Shown here piece after piece: positions 17,130 through 27,200 of a stretch of DNA of 64,000 nt. Position 1 is the stretch's first letter. Each line of letters opens with the position of its first letter. The DNA is from Ignavibacteriota bacterium. Its GTDB lineage: Bacteria; Bacteroidota; Ignavibacteria; Ignavibacteriales; Ignavibacteriaceae. The stretch spans positions 1,649,985-1,713,984 of the forward strand of contig CP053446.1 of assembly GCA_013285405.1 (NCBI GenBank), read 5' to 3'. The position numbers and the translations under genes are program-made. A model generated the notes under the pieces. It did not search any database. It was given only the letters and a program-made list of their open reading frames with translations, and had not been told where the DNA came from.

Positions 17130-18470
17130 TTATCTGATATATAGTCTGTATTCCCAGGGATTTAATTTAAACGATTCTCTTTCAGAAAATGTCTCAAGTT
17201 TTCCGGAGAAATAGTTTCTGAATGAACCTTGCATGTTCTCTCCGCTTATATCAACTTCAGCAGTATTATTTGTAAGATTAAAAACCGCGAATATTTTATC
17301 TTCATTATTGCTTCTTGTGAAAGCAAGTACACTTTTATCATCGCTGCACTCGGCATATATCATTTCACCACCTTCTATTCCATTCCAGAGAGCTTTGTTA
17401 ACCTTTTTTAATTGGAGTAATTTTGAATAAATATTGAACATTGGATGTTCTTTCCAGTCAACGATATCTTTTTCAAAAAAACTGAGTCGCTTATTATTTC
17501 CTGCTTCCTGTCCTGTGTAAACCAGTGGCATATCAGGAATAAGACAAGTCAAAACTGCAAATGTTTCTGCTCCATCACCGAGCCTTTCGAACACAGTTCC
17601 GTTCCAGCTATTCTCATCATGATTTGAAGTGAATTGCATCCTGAATGCATTCTCAGGAAATTCCAATTCATTTTTATTTAGATGAGCAATTAAATCTACT
17701 ACCGACTTTTCTTTTTTTGCTATACCATTCATTACATTAAGCGTACCCCAATCATATGTCATATCGAATGCAAGATGCATTTCAGGTGTATCCCATTCAG
17801 CAAGCATAAAAACATTTTTGATTTGCTCCAGTTCAGTTCTTGCTTCAATCCAGAAATCGATTGGAATCATTCCTGCAACATCACACCTGTATCCATCTAT
17901 ATCACATTCTTCAACCCAGAATTTTAATGCATCGATCATTGCTTCCCGGAGTTGTCCGTTGTGGTAATTTAGGTCAGCCACATCTGTCCAATCAGGATTT
18001 GGTGAGATAATATTTCCCAGAGAATCAGTAGTATAAAAATCCGGGTGTTCAATAATCCAATGATTATCCCAGGAAGTGTGATTAGCAACCCAGTCGATAA
18101 TGACATACATACCCATTTTGTGAATCAACTGAACCATGTTTTTAAAATCTTCCAGAGATCCAAACTCCGGATTAACAGCTTTAAAATCTTTTACAGAATA
18201 ATAACTTCCAAGCGTTCCTTTCCTGTTTTTTTCGCCGATAGGATGAATAGGCATAAACCACAATATGCCTGCTTCAAGTTCTTTTAGTCTTGGTAAATGT
18301 TCCTGGAATGATTTAATATTTCCCTGTGCAGTAAATTGTCGTAGGTTTACTTCATATATAGATTTGTTATAACTCCATTCAGGCGGAGTAAAATTTTGCG
18401 CAGAAGTATTGAGCGAAATAAATAATAAGCAAAATACATAAGTCAGATTCCGGATAAATTTTTTACACAT
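17130..18470 (-). CDS. Secreted GH13 alpha-amylase-family enzyme
   Basis: A 446-residue exported glycoside hydrolase acting on alpha-glucans. A signal peptide (residues 1-24, ...SLNTSAQ) precedes a (beta/alpha)8 barrel with the conserved GH13 regions: region I DWVANH (126-131), region II GYRCDVAG with nucleophile Asp197, region III MLAEWD with acid/base Glu225, and region IV TSNHDE with Asp295. A C-terminal beta-domain follows. There is no carbohydrate-binding module and, unlike two neighbours, no T9SS tail, so it is expected in the periplasm. The exact specificity (alpha-amylase, maltogenic or other) cannot be set. AGGAA lies before the ATG. It stands 78 bp downstream of the coiled-coil gene and could share its transcript. 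Confidence 0.88.
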   Translation of the reverse strand: MCKKFIRNLTYVFCLLFISLNTSAQNFTPPEWSYNKSIYEVNLRQFTAQGNIKSFQEHLPRLKELEAGILWFMPIHPIGEKNRKGTLGSYYSVKDFKAVNPEFGSLEDFKNMVQLIHKMGMYVIIDWVANHTSWDNHWIIEHPDFYTTDSLGNIISPNPDWTDVADLNYHNGQLREAMIDALKFWVEECDIDGYRCDVAGMIPIDFWIEARTELEQIKNVFMLAEWDTPEMHLAFDMTYDWGTLNVMNGIAKKEKSVVDLIAHLNKNELEFPENAFRMQFTSNHDENSWNGTVFERLGDGAETFAVLTCLIPDMPLVYTGQEAGNNKRLSFFEKDIVDWKEHPMFNIYSKLLQLKKVNKALWNGIEGGEMIYAECSDDKSVLAFTRSNNEDKIFAVFNLTNNTAEVDISGENMQGSFRNYFSGKLETFSERESFKLNPWEYRLYIR

Positions 18471-18548
18471 AACAATTCCTGCTTCTTTTTTAATAATAAG
18501 GAATTTATAAAAGTTAATTTATGAAATGTAAAAGTAAACGGATAAAAT

Positions 18549-20546
18549 CTAAAGTTTGATCCAATTAGGATTATGAGTATCGATGATTTTTTCTTTGGTT
18601 TTACTTTGATTTGTTAAATTTTGAGTAGTTACAAAATCACGCTTTAACTTTATTAGTTCTTGCTCCTGTCTTATCATTTCTTTAATCTTCGAATACTTAT
18701 CAACTATTATCTGTTGTTTATTTATTTCTTCAATTAGCTTCTGCTTCATTGACGCAAGTTTGTTGATGGCAACCCTGTGCTCTTCATGTTCAACTTTAAT
18801 TTTATTTACTGACTCGCGGAGTTCTGACAGATCATTTGCAGAGTCACTGATCTTTTCTTTCAGGTTGTTCAGCACCGAATTATTTTCTTCAACTTCCTGT
18901 TCGAGTGCAATCCTGCGATTAATCAAATCTGTGGAATAATCTGTATCACTGTGCAGCAAATCATTCAATGCGTTTTCAAATTCAGTCAGCTTATTTTCAG
19001 TAATTTCATTTCTGGTGATTGGGACTGAATCCTGACTATACTCATCAATGAAATTTTTATTGATTAAAAGTAATTTCTTTTGTTCACCTAAAAATTGCAT
19101 CAGTTCTTCAAACAAAGAAAAATTACTTTTCCCCGCATTGAGCATATTTTCCATTTCTTCAAGCGAGGATTGTTTTTCTTCTATCAACTGTTCTTTCTCA
19201 ATGATTGTTTTAATGTTTCTGCGAATCTCTTTTTCGAGAGCAGATTTTTTGCTGTTCATTTCGTTGATTGTTGAACTATAATATTGAATAATACCTGTGA
19301 ATCTTTTTGCAGATTGTCCGCTTCCGTTTTCAATATCATTTTTAAGCTGAGATAAAACGGAAGTTGTTTCTTTTAATTCTTTTATAACCTCTTCAAGATT
19401 TTCTTTTTCACCCTGCCTGGAAATTATTTGTGAATCAAGTTCCATTTTTACATGCTTCTTATTCTCGATATCCTGAAACAAATTATTAAATTCTTTGTCA
19501 AGAACATTAAGACTATAATCGAGATCCGAAAGCCTTGATGTTGCTATTTCAATTGAGTCAGTTAAATGTTTTAACTGAGTACTTCCGGAATTAATTTTCT
19601 CAAAAAGTTCCTCGTTCTCGTTCTTCAAATTATTTAAAGACCACAATTTAGCTTTACAATCCTCATCCAATGATGTCAGCCGAGCTTCTTTTGCTTCTAT
19701 CTTAATACTCAGTTCGTGAAGAAGCTCTTTCTTTTTTGCTTCCAAAAAGGTTAGCTGTTTTATAGAATTATTAATCTCAGCTTCATTAACGGTCAGATGA
19801 CTTTTCTCTTCAATCTGTTTCTCTAATTTTTTCAGTTCACTTTTTTTATCGGATAAATGATCAATTATAACTGATTCCTGATTACGCAGCTGGTTTATTT
19901 TTATCTGAAGTTCTTCGGCAAATTTTAATTTTTCTTCATTTTGTCTTATCAGTGCAGAAGTTATATCGTCATTCTGCTCCTGAGAAATTGCTTTCTTTCT
20001 TCCAATAAGAATACTGATTTCTTCTTTTTTCCTTTCAACTTCCTTCGTAAGAGCATTTTTAATCCGGTTAACCTCTGAAATTTTCGAATTGAGTTCATCC
20101 AATCTTTTCCTGAATTTCAAAGTTTCTAATGCCACTTCGTTTTTTCTTTTTTCTGCGGAGTCAATTTCTTTATAGATAATATTTTTTGCTTGTTCGAGAT
20201 TATCGTTGTTGGATTTCTCAGAAAATTTTTTTGAAGATGCTGTGATACTCTCCAGTGCCAAAAGCTGATTTTGTTCTGAGAGCTTAATATCTCTCAACTC
20301 TCTTATTTCTGAAGATATTTTGTGCAGTTCAGTATTTAGCTTTGTCTTCTGGTTTTCAAGAACATCAAGTGTCTGTGCGGTTTGATTCTTTTTTAAAGTA
20401 ATATTTGCGTATTCAATACGGGATTTTTTGATTAGCTCCTCGAATTGTTTAAGCCGGTTTTCCTTATCAGCAAAACCTTCAAGCAGTTTTTTTAACTCTT
20501 CGTTTTCGCTTTGAAGTTCTTTTATCTTTTTGCTATTTAAGATCAA
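18549..20546 (-). CDS. Long coiled-coil protein, unknown function
   Basis: A 665-residue protein made almost entirely of heptad-like Glu/Lys/Leu/Ser coiled coil (for example KKLEKQIEEKSHL and ELKDQ-type runs), with no signal peptide, transmembrane helix or Walker motif, so it is not an SMC ATPase. The start is a TTG at 20546, supported by AGGAGGG 9 nt upstream; no ATG is available nearby. A short basic, non-coiled tail (THNPNWIKL) ends it. It could be a cytoplasmic structural or scaffolding filament, but that is only inferred from shape. It lies downstream of the esterase/PAP2 cluster, with a 97-bp gap from the small candidate protein. Confidence 0.7.
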   Translation of the reverse strand: MILNSKKIKELQSENEELKKLLEGFADKENRLKQFEELIKKSRIEYANITLKKNQTAQTLDVLENQKTKLNTELHKISSEIRELRDIKLSEQNQLLALESITASSKKFSEKSNNDNLEQAKNIIYKEIDSAEKRKNEVALETLKFRKRLDELNSKISEVNRIKNALTKEVERKKEEISILIGRKKAISQEQNDDITSALIRQNEEKLKFAEELQIKINQLRNQESVIIDHLSDKKSELKKLEKQIEEKSHLTVNEAEINNSIKQLTFLEAKKKELLHELSIKIEAKEARLTSLDEDCKAKLWSLNNLKNENEELFEKINSGSTQLKHLTDSIEIATSRLSDLDYSLNVLDKEFNNLFQDIENKKHVKMELDSQIISRQGEKENLEEVIKELKETTSVLSQLKNDIENGSGQSAKRFTGIIQYYSSTINEMNSKKSALEKEIRRNIKTIIEKEQLIEEKQSSLEEMENMLNAGKSNFSLFEELMQFLGEQKKLLLINKNFIDEYSQDSVPITRNEITENKLTEFENALNDLLHSDTDYSTDLINRRIALEQEVEENNSVLNNLKEKISDSANDLSELRESVNKIKVEHEEHRVAINKLASMKQKLIEEINKQQIIVDKYSKIKEMIRQEQELIKLKRDFVTTQNLTNQSKTKEKIIDTHNPNWIKL

Positions 20547-20643
20547 AATTAAATGCCCTCCTGATCCTGCTCAGATATGTATTCAATTTAAGAGTTTCTG
20601 CATATAATATTAAATACAGGAACATAATTATGTTGAATGCCTT

Positions 20644-20754
20644 TTAGAGAAATTTGTTTAAGCGTTGTTTAAACCTAAATACTAAAATGATTATAAGCAA
20701 TAATGAACATATAAAAGCCAACGGGAAAAAATTCTCGGGATTGAGCAGATGCAT
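20644..20754 (-). CDS. Candidate 36-residue single-pass membrane protein
   Basis: A short frame from ATG 20754 to TAA 20644-20646. The peptide begins MHLLNPENF, then has one hydrophobic helix (PLAFICSLLLIIILVF) and a basic tail (RFKQRLNKFL). This is the pattern of a single-spanning protein with its C-terminus in the cytoplasm. It starts 32 bp after the stop of the 110-residue gene, on the same strand, so it could be the last gene of the esterase/PAP2 cluster. There is no strong ribosome-binding site. A frame this short can be chance, but the helix-plus-basic-tail layout makes it worth keeping. Confidence 0.4.
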   Translation of the reverse strand: MHLLNPENFFPLAFICSLLLIIILVFRFKQRLNKFL

Positions 20755-20786
20755 AAAACAACTTATTTGTTGAATTATATTTTTGA

Positions 20787-21119
20787 TTACAGTTTCCCTT
20801 CCTTGTAGAGTTTTCTGCGATGTAGTTTTTGAATCTGTCTGTCAATTATCATTTGGGCGAGAGAAGCAGGGATAGAATCTCTGTTCTTTCCGGAAAATAA
20901 TTCATTCAGCTTTCTTTCGTTTATGTCAATGCGGTAAAGTATGTTTACAAGAACATCAAATTTTTCTTCAAGTAGTAGTTTGATTTTTTCCGTGAGATAT
21001 TTTTTGAATTCTTCAAGCGAATTCAAATCAATTGAAGGTATCAGCGAATTGTCATCATTGATTAAAAAATCTTTTTCGACAAACTTTTCAATTTCATTAA
21101 GTGACTGATGGTCTTCCAT
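20787..21119 (-). CDS. Hypothetical 110-residue protein
   Basis: A soluble, mostly helical, charged protein (MEDHQSLNEIEKFVEKDF... ending RRKLYKEGKL). The ATG at 21119 is preferred over a TTG at 21128. It starts 16 bp after the stop of the PAP2_C gene and so belongs to the same transcript. The phrase IDINERKLNELFSG...PASLAQMIIDRQIQKLHRR suggests a helical adaptor-like fold, but I do not recognise a family. Confidence 0.65.
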   Translation of the reverse strand: MEDHQSLNEIEKFVEKDFLINDDNSLIPSIDLNSLEEFKKYLTEKIKLLLEEKFDVLVNILYRIDINERKLNELFSGKNRDSIPASLAQMIIDRQIQKLHRRKLYKEGKL

Positions 21120-21135
21120 TGAACGCAATTACTTT

Positions 21136-21756
21136 TTAATGTTTAGATTGTTTCTGAAGATGCAGCACTTTGATAATTCTAAATGAGCCATAAGCAACAA
21201 AAGGTGCTACAAAAACATCAACAGAATAATGAACGTGTTGAAGAAGTACAGCAGAGCCCACGAGAATAGTTGCAGCTAAAAAAATAGTTTTCAAATACTT
21301 GTTTTCTACCAGAAGGAAAAGCAAAAACAATGTTCCTGTATGTCCCGAGAAAAACAAATCCTTGGTTAAAATTTCACCCTTTCCAAAAAGTTGTACAAAC
21401 GGATCATGGAGAAGAATAATTTTATCGGGTGCATTAAACGGAGTTAGATACATTGCAATTCCTCTCAGGAATACCATTAATACATAAGTTTGAATTGCAA
21501 TCATCAACTTCTCCGGCTGTTTAATTATATTCAATAAAAATAAAATAATTGAAACATAAATCAGCGCAAAGGTCGCCCAGGTCAGATCAATTGGATTAAA
21601 AAGCCGAAGTAAAGGATCATTAAGAACAACACCTTCACGCAGTTCAATCAAAGAAAGGAATTGTGAGAATAAAAGTAACGTAGGAATAGTTACAATAATT
21701 GTAACAATAAATTCAATTCTGCATTTGCGATCCTGAAAAAAACTACTCCAGCTCAT
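21136..21756 (-). CDS. PAP2_C (sphingomyelin synthase-like) membrane phosphatase
   Basis: A 206-residue polytopic membrane protein with about six helices. The active-site motifs of the PAP2_C group are present: FFSGHT (SGHT at 137-140) and HVHYSVDV (His174/176, Asp180), giving the His-His-Asp triad of lipid phosphatases and phosphocholine transferases. It likely hydrolyses or transfers a phospho-group on a membrane lipid. It lies 27 bp after the esterase gene and 16 bp before the 110-residue gene, in a compact minus-strand cluster. Whether the lipid substrate is phosphatidate-like, isoprenoid or sphingolipid-like cannot be told. Confidence 0.75.
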   Translation of the reverse strand: MSWSSFFQDRKCRIEFIVTIIVTIPTLLLFSQFLSLIELREGVVLNDPLLRLFNPIDLTWATFALIYVSIILFLLNIIKQPEKLMIAIQTYVLMVFLRGIAMYLTPFNAPDKIILLHDPFVQLFGKGEILTKDLFFSGHTGTLFLLFLLVENKYLKTIFLAATILVGSAVLLQHVHYSVDVFVAPFVAYGSFRIIKVLHLQKQSKH

Positions 21757-21783
21757 TGTCAGAAATTTTATCGTTAGAAAATG

Positions 21784-22512
21784 TCAATTAAACTTGCTTA
21801 AAAAGAAAGGAAGCATTTGTCTCCAGGTTGGCCAATCGTGTTTTATATCATATCCCCACAGGTCAAGCCAATGGTTAACTCCTTTTGAATGTAAAATTTC
21901 TGATAATTTTCTTGATGCATTTGGATCTTCATAATCGCCCTGACCGGAGGCTATTATAATTTGTCCTTTCCTCATTTTTTCAAGCATATAATTATCATTC
22001 CAATGTGGTAAGTAATCAACTGGCGAATTGAAATAAACATTGTCATCAAAAAATCCTTTACTGTAAGTTTTCAGGTCATAACTTCCACTCATTGCAATTG
22101 TTCCGGAAAAAATATCAGGACGACGGAAAAAATTATTTGCAGCATGCAATGCACCAAGCGATGCGCCCGTTGTAATTATCGGGACTAATCCTTTAGAATG
22201 ATTGTGAATGAAAGGAACAACTTCTTCGACAATATATTTGTTGTATTGCTGATGGCGCAGAGCTTTGTGAGCCGGATGCATATTGCTGTTGAGCCAGCTT
22301 TCGTTGTTAATGCTATTTATTGAATAAGCTTTTACTTTTCCTTCACCGAGAAACCAGCCGATAGAATCAATTAATTTAAATCTTTCATATTCTAAAAAAT
22401 CTGCTGCTGCTGTAGGAAACATCAATAGTGCAAAACCATAATGTCCGTAAACAACTATTTCCATTTCTTTATTCAGATTCGGGCTGTACCAGCGGTGTAT
22501 TTCTCTGCTCAT
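21784..22512 (-). CDS. Alpha/beta-hydrolase putative esterase
   Basis: A 242-residue cytoplasmic-looking hydrolase of the putative-esterase group. The nucleophile elbow is GASLG (Ser118), the catalytic His is at 225 in KHDWPTWR, and an acidic residue in SGQGDYEDP is the likely third member. The N-terminal MSREIHRWYSPNLNKEMEIVVYGHYG is typical of this group, often annotated as an esterase-D or antigen-85-like fold. There is no signal peptide. AGGAA precedes the ATG. It heads the cluster esterase, PAP2_C phosphatase, 110-residue protein, and possibly the small membrane peptide, which suggests membrane-lipid or ester turnover. The substrate is unknown. Confidence 0.8.
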   Translation of the reverse strand: MSREIHRWYSPNLNKEMEIVVYGHYGFALLMFPTAAADFLEYERFKLIDSIGWFLGEGKVKAYSINSINNESWLNSNMHPAHKALRHQQYNKYIVEEVVPFIHNHSKGLVPIITTGASLGALHAANNFFRRPDIFSGTIAMSGSYDLKTYSKGFFDDNVYFNSPVDYLPHWNDNYMLEKMRKGQIIIASGQGDYEDPNASRKLSEILHSKGVNHWLDLWGYDIKHDWPTWRQMLPFFLSKFN

Positions 22513-22713
22513 AAAATTCCTATAAAATTGAACAATTAATATGAAAGAAAGTCAATTATTTAAAATTAAGCAATCTTAATGAACTTAAGAATATTAAATG
22601 ATTGCGGACTGTTAATTGATAATTAAATGGTTAAAACATAAATTAAACTGAGAATTTAAAAATAAATGATAAGCTTCAGATTATTAAGATAAAATAAATT
22701 CCGGGGATCCAAA

Positions 22714-24237
22714 ATGATATCAAATATTAACAGAGCATTTGTTACACTAACATTCCTTTCTATAATTCTTTTATCTGGATGTGAAGATGATTCAATCTTA
22801 AATAGCTCTAATAGTAATTTGTTAGATAAAATATTTGTCGATATTAATTCAAAAACCTTTGAGTTCGGGACAGAAGATTATCCATTCAGGGATATCGATA
22901 AGGCACTATCGGTTGCAGTTGAGGGAAGTGTTATTAAAATTGCAAAAGGCACGTACGCATTTTCAGATGGTAAATTGATACTTAAACCAGGTGTTTCCCT
23001 TGAAGGAGAAGATCCCTTCAATACTATTATTAAGGGAGATTTGATTGACGAAAATAATTCTTCTCTACCTTTGTATATAAATAATATAACTTTTGATAAT
23101 CTAAAATTTGATCGTCCGCTTTACTCATCCAACAAATTCAATGAATTTATTATCAGTAATTGTAAATGTAATTCGATAAATGTAAGATTTGATAGTAATG
23201 ATCCAGCAACTCTTTACTCATTCAGTATAACAAATAATGATGTTGCAGAAAAAATATATCTGCACCATGGCGATGGTTTATGGAACAACTTAAATTATAT
23301 TAAGAAAAATCGCGTAGCAGGCGGTATATATTTAGAGAACGGAAAAAAATCTATCGTATATGTTGATTCTAATTATGTTGAAGGTGTAATTAAAAATACA
23401 AGTGGTGTTGAAACGGAATCCTATTTGCGATTCAATAATGTTCATGGTAGAATAATAGATAGCCTTGAATATTGGACTGATTGGGCTTCAAATATTATTT
23501 ATAAAAATAAAATATTTTACGAACAATATTTTCCAGAAACCACTCTTTCAGCTATTCAACATTATGGCGCATCAGTAGGAATATTGGATAATCAAATAGA
23601 TGTAATTTATGGAAGCGCAATAAATGTAGTAGTTGAATCATATGCAGGCTTGGAAAGAAATTCAATTCATATTGAACGGTCTTATCCCAATGCGGATTCC
23701 TCAAAAGTTTATTATGGCATGAAAATTATTTCAAACAAATGTGAAATACGGCAGAATTTTATACGGGGCGGTGATTTTGGAATTTACCTCAACTCAGAAT
23801 CAAGTTTTGTTGATCGTAACCAGATCAACTCTGAATGTGGCATGTATACAAACAGCAATGGCGATTTTTTTGAGAATATTATATTTGCAAGTAAAGAAGA
23901 AGCTTTAGTTGTTGATGGAGCAGCAGGAAGGTTTAGTAATAATTCTTTTACAGGACATAGGTCTTCGATAAAAATCATTAATGCAAAAAATCTGGTGACA
24001 AATAATGTTATTGATTTTGGAGGCGGATCATTCAACAGCTATGGGAACAATATATTTATTTGTGAACTTGGATTTAATGTAGTTGTGGAATCTTGTTCTT
24101 CCACTGTGTCAACAATTTTTGCAAAGTATAATAAATGGAATCACAACACGGAATCGGATATAAATGAATTTGATATTTATGATGGAAATGATCAACCCGG
24201 GCTTAGCATAGTAAACTTTATGCCGTTTATCGAATAG
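22714..24237 (+). CDS. Right-handed beta-helix lipoprotein
   Basis: A 507-residue exported lipoprotein: the signal peptide ends LLSGC with Cys23. The phrase FRDIDKALSVAVEGSVIKIAKGTYAF matches the start of DUF1565/pectate-lyase-like beta-helices, and the rest is a long series of Asn-rich short strands (ISNNVAEK-like repeats), as in parallel beta-helix proteins. No catalytic carboxylate cluster stands out, so it may bind rather than cleave polysaccharide. GGGGATCC precedes the ATG by about 8 nt. It converges on the ligase-GNAT gene with a 37-bp gap. Confidence 0.7.
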   Translation: MISNINRAFVTLTFLSIILLSGCEDDSILNSSNSNLLDKIFVDINSKTFEFGTEDYPFRDIDKALSVAVEGSVIKIAKGTYAFSDGKLILKPGVSLEGEDPFNTIIKGDLIDENNSSLPLYINNITFDNLKFDRPLYSSNKFNEFIISNCKCNSINVRFDSNDPATLYSFSITNNDVAEKIYLHHGDGLWNNLNYIKKNRVAGGIYLENGKKSIVYVDSNYVEGVIKNTSGVETESYLRFNNVHGRIIDSLEYWTDWASNIIYKNKIFYEQYFPETTLSAIQHYGASVGILDNQIDVIYGSAINVVVESYAGLERNSIHIERSYPNADSSKVYYGMKIISNKCEIRQNFIRGGDFGIYLNSESSFVDRNQINSECGMYTNSNGDFFENIIFASKEEALVVDGAAGRFSNNSFTGHRSSIKIINAKNLVTNNVIDFGGGSFNSYGNNIFICELGFNVVVESCSSTVSTIFAKYNKWNHNTESDINEFDIYDGNDQPGLSIVNFMPFIE

Positions 24238-24274
24238 TGCTAGGACTTAAAAAAGAAATGAGTAAATAGTATAT

Positions 24275-27200
24275 TTACAATTCCTTCACCAACCCAGAAT
24301 ATTTTTTCTCAACTTTAAATCCGAATTTGTAGAAATATTCCGGTCTGAAAAATCCGGTTGTAACATATTTTATATGTTCGGTTTTTAATCTTTTGAGAAA
24401 TTCATTCATCAGGTTTTCACTGATACCGGTTTTTCTATAACGTGCGGAAACAACAATCTTATCCATATGAACTGTCTGGTCATCGACCATTTCATAAAAT
24501 AATCCACCGATAATAAATCCTCTTTCAGAAAGCGCGACTAGAAATTTATGTTCTGGTCTGAAGTTGACATTCAGGTTTGACTCCAGGAACAATGAATGAA
24601 GTCTGGAAATTTCTTTCGGCGAAACAGGACTTCTGATAAGGAACGGGTTCCCTTCTTCATCTGTTAATTGAATGACGAGGTTTGATGTGTCACCACCGAA
24701 ACTTTCTGCACGTATTACAGCAGCCGAGTCTTTTGGTTTCAGATATGGATAATTCAATCTTGTCAAAAAGAATTTTTCCTCTTCTGAAAGATCCGGCAAA
24801 GAAAGAAGTTCCGAATAAAGCTGCTGTGATTTTTCAGTACCAATTTCTCCTGAACGTAATTTCTTGATGATATCTTTCAGTGAGTTTTTAATAATTACGG
24901 ACGAGTCAACAAACGCAGTATCCAGAAAAAATTTTGGTCGGGTTGAAATATGTTCATTCTCATAATCAAATAATTGATAGGTCTCATAAAGTTCATAAAG
25001 CATTTGAGCCTGTGCATTGAGGTCAGCATCAGAATTTAGTTTTCTCCAGCGGTGAAATCTTTTTATTGCAAAGAAAAGATTTTTAGGTATGAAACCATCG
25101 GCAGTTATACTTTTAATAAATTCTTCTGCTCTGAAAAGTATCTCGCTTTTATTCTCAACTTCATTATCGGTTTTTATTTCAGCGATAAACTTTTTTATCA
25201 GATCAACAGATTTTTCTTCTCCTTCGCATTCAGTTATACCGGAAAAAATATAATTCCATATTGATTTCTTATCTAAAAAAGAATATTTCTCAAGAGTGTC
25301 TTTAATAAAAAGATTGTAGATGGTGATGAAAAATTCTTTTGGTGATGATGATTTGACTCTTTCTGAAACCGAGTAAAGCAGCGTTCCTGTTTGATAGTCA
25401 TGTGTTGGCACAGTGATATTTTCAGGTTTGGGATTTGCAAGTTGTATTTTATAATTCGTAACTGTCCAGAAATTCATGTATGCAGCAGAAGTATTCCAAA
25501 CAAAATAAGGCCAAAGTTCCCGTGCGCGCAGCCTGATCTCATCATCATTTTTTTTATTTTCTTTTTCCAGATAACGTGCAACACTGTCTCTTGATACAAA
25601 AGCTTCAGTCCAGATTTCATATTCTTCCCAGTATCCTCCAAAATGAGGAAGAAGTCTTTCGCCCGTTTTGTTCACTCCGGCGAGTATCAGCCATTTGATT
25701 TCTTCTTTTACTTTTGCCGGAGGTAGATTTCTGCTAAGATGAATGGTTAAATCAAAAGCTCCCTGAAATCTTGTTTGAATAGTAATTCTGTAAATTGATT
25801 TATCTGATCTCGATTCCAGATTGCTAATCCATATTCCTCCCGGCAGAATATCATCGAGCCGAATTAAAAATCCTCTTGAGAACATGAATACTGCTTCCCT
25901 CAAAACAGCAGTTTTTGACAGAGCATTTTTAATTCTTTGCCTGTCATCCGGGTCGATACCTTCTTCAAAAGAAATTACATCTTCCCAGTTATATTCATCA
26001 CCTGTTTCAAGATCGATTGCTATTTTACTATTCGCACCAAGCCATTCTCTGAAACCAACAGTCAGTGAGTCAAGACTTGAATCAGCAAATTTTTTTATTC
26101 CTGCGTTATCTTCAAGTGTGGCAATACGCAGCAAAAATCTTCTTATTCTTCTGAATAGCTGCGGATGTGTTACTCCGTAAGCTGTTATCAATTCAAAATA
26201 ATGAACGAAATTAGTTTGTTCAACCGAATCATCTTTATTTAATGTATTTACTTCACTGGAAATAAAATTTTCGATTGTCTCTAATCTTTTTTCTCCTTTT
26301 GAATTAACGGCGATGTGATGTGCGAGTTCAGAGTTAAGAATAAAATTATCCGCAATTAAAAATGAGTTGAACAGTTCGCCGAAATTTCTTTCATCAGACC
26401 CCCTGATGATTGATGTGAATTGTTTTCGTTTCAGGTCGGTGCTGTATATCAGATTCGTTCTTGAAAGAAGATTGAGAACCAGGCGGTAGTGCAGATTTTT
26501 TGGATCGTCGAGTATCTTGTTAAAATATTCTATTGCCTTAAATGAAATATTCGTATCATCAGACAAAAATAAATTGTAAGCGATGTGTATAGCGAGCAGA
26601 GAGTATTCTGAAGATTTTGTGATCTTATGAAATATGATGATATCTTTCTCAACAGCATGAGGCTTTTCAGCCATTGAATGAAACACGATTTGAGTTGTCT
26701 CTTTAATTTGCCGGTTCCACTGAACAATATAAACGCCTGTAAAATTTGTCAGTTCGTTGTTCCCGATCCACAGCAAAGGGTCAATAAAAAAAGTTTGAAG
26801 ATCAATGAAATGAGATTTAATCGAATAATTAAAACTTCCGATTCTGAAAATATTTTTTTCTTCTTTTTTTGAAATCGTCAATGATAAGTTGAGCTTTGGA
26901 ATGGAAATGCTTCTTTCATCAGAAACAACGTCTCTTCCAAGACATCCTTTTTCCCGTAAAAACCAATTTGGGATTTTAACTTCGGTTGTACCGACATAAA
27001 CACTCGTTTCATTTTTAACATACATCGAATCGATGAGTTCTAAAAAATTATTTTCGATGACTTTCCTTTTGTATGTATGCTTTGGAGTTAACTCACCGTG
27101 TTTATCATCAAACTCACGATCGATCAATCTGAAATCAAGTATTCTCTCAAAAGGTGCAAGAAATTTATTTACAGAAACTATCAGTGAGGAAAAATATTCC

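Noticed and set aside
17008..17214. Plus-strand 68-codon frame overlapping the end of the GH13 gene
   Set aside because: It overlaps a conserved enzyme on the other strand and has no domain, signal or ribosome site.
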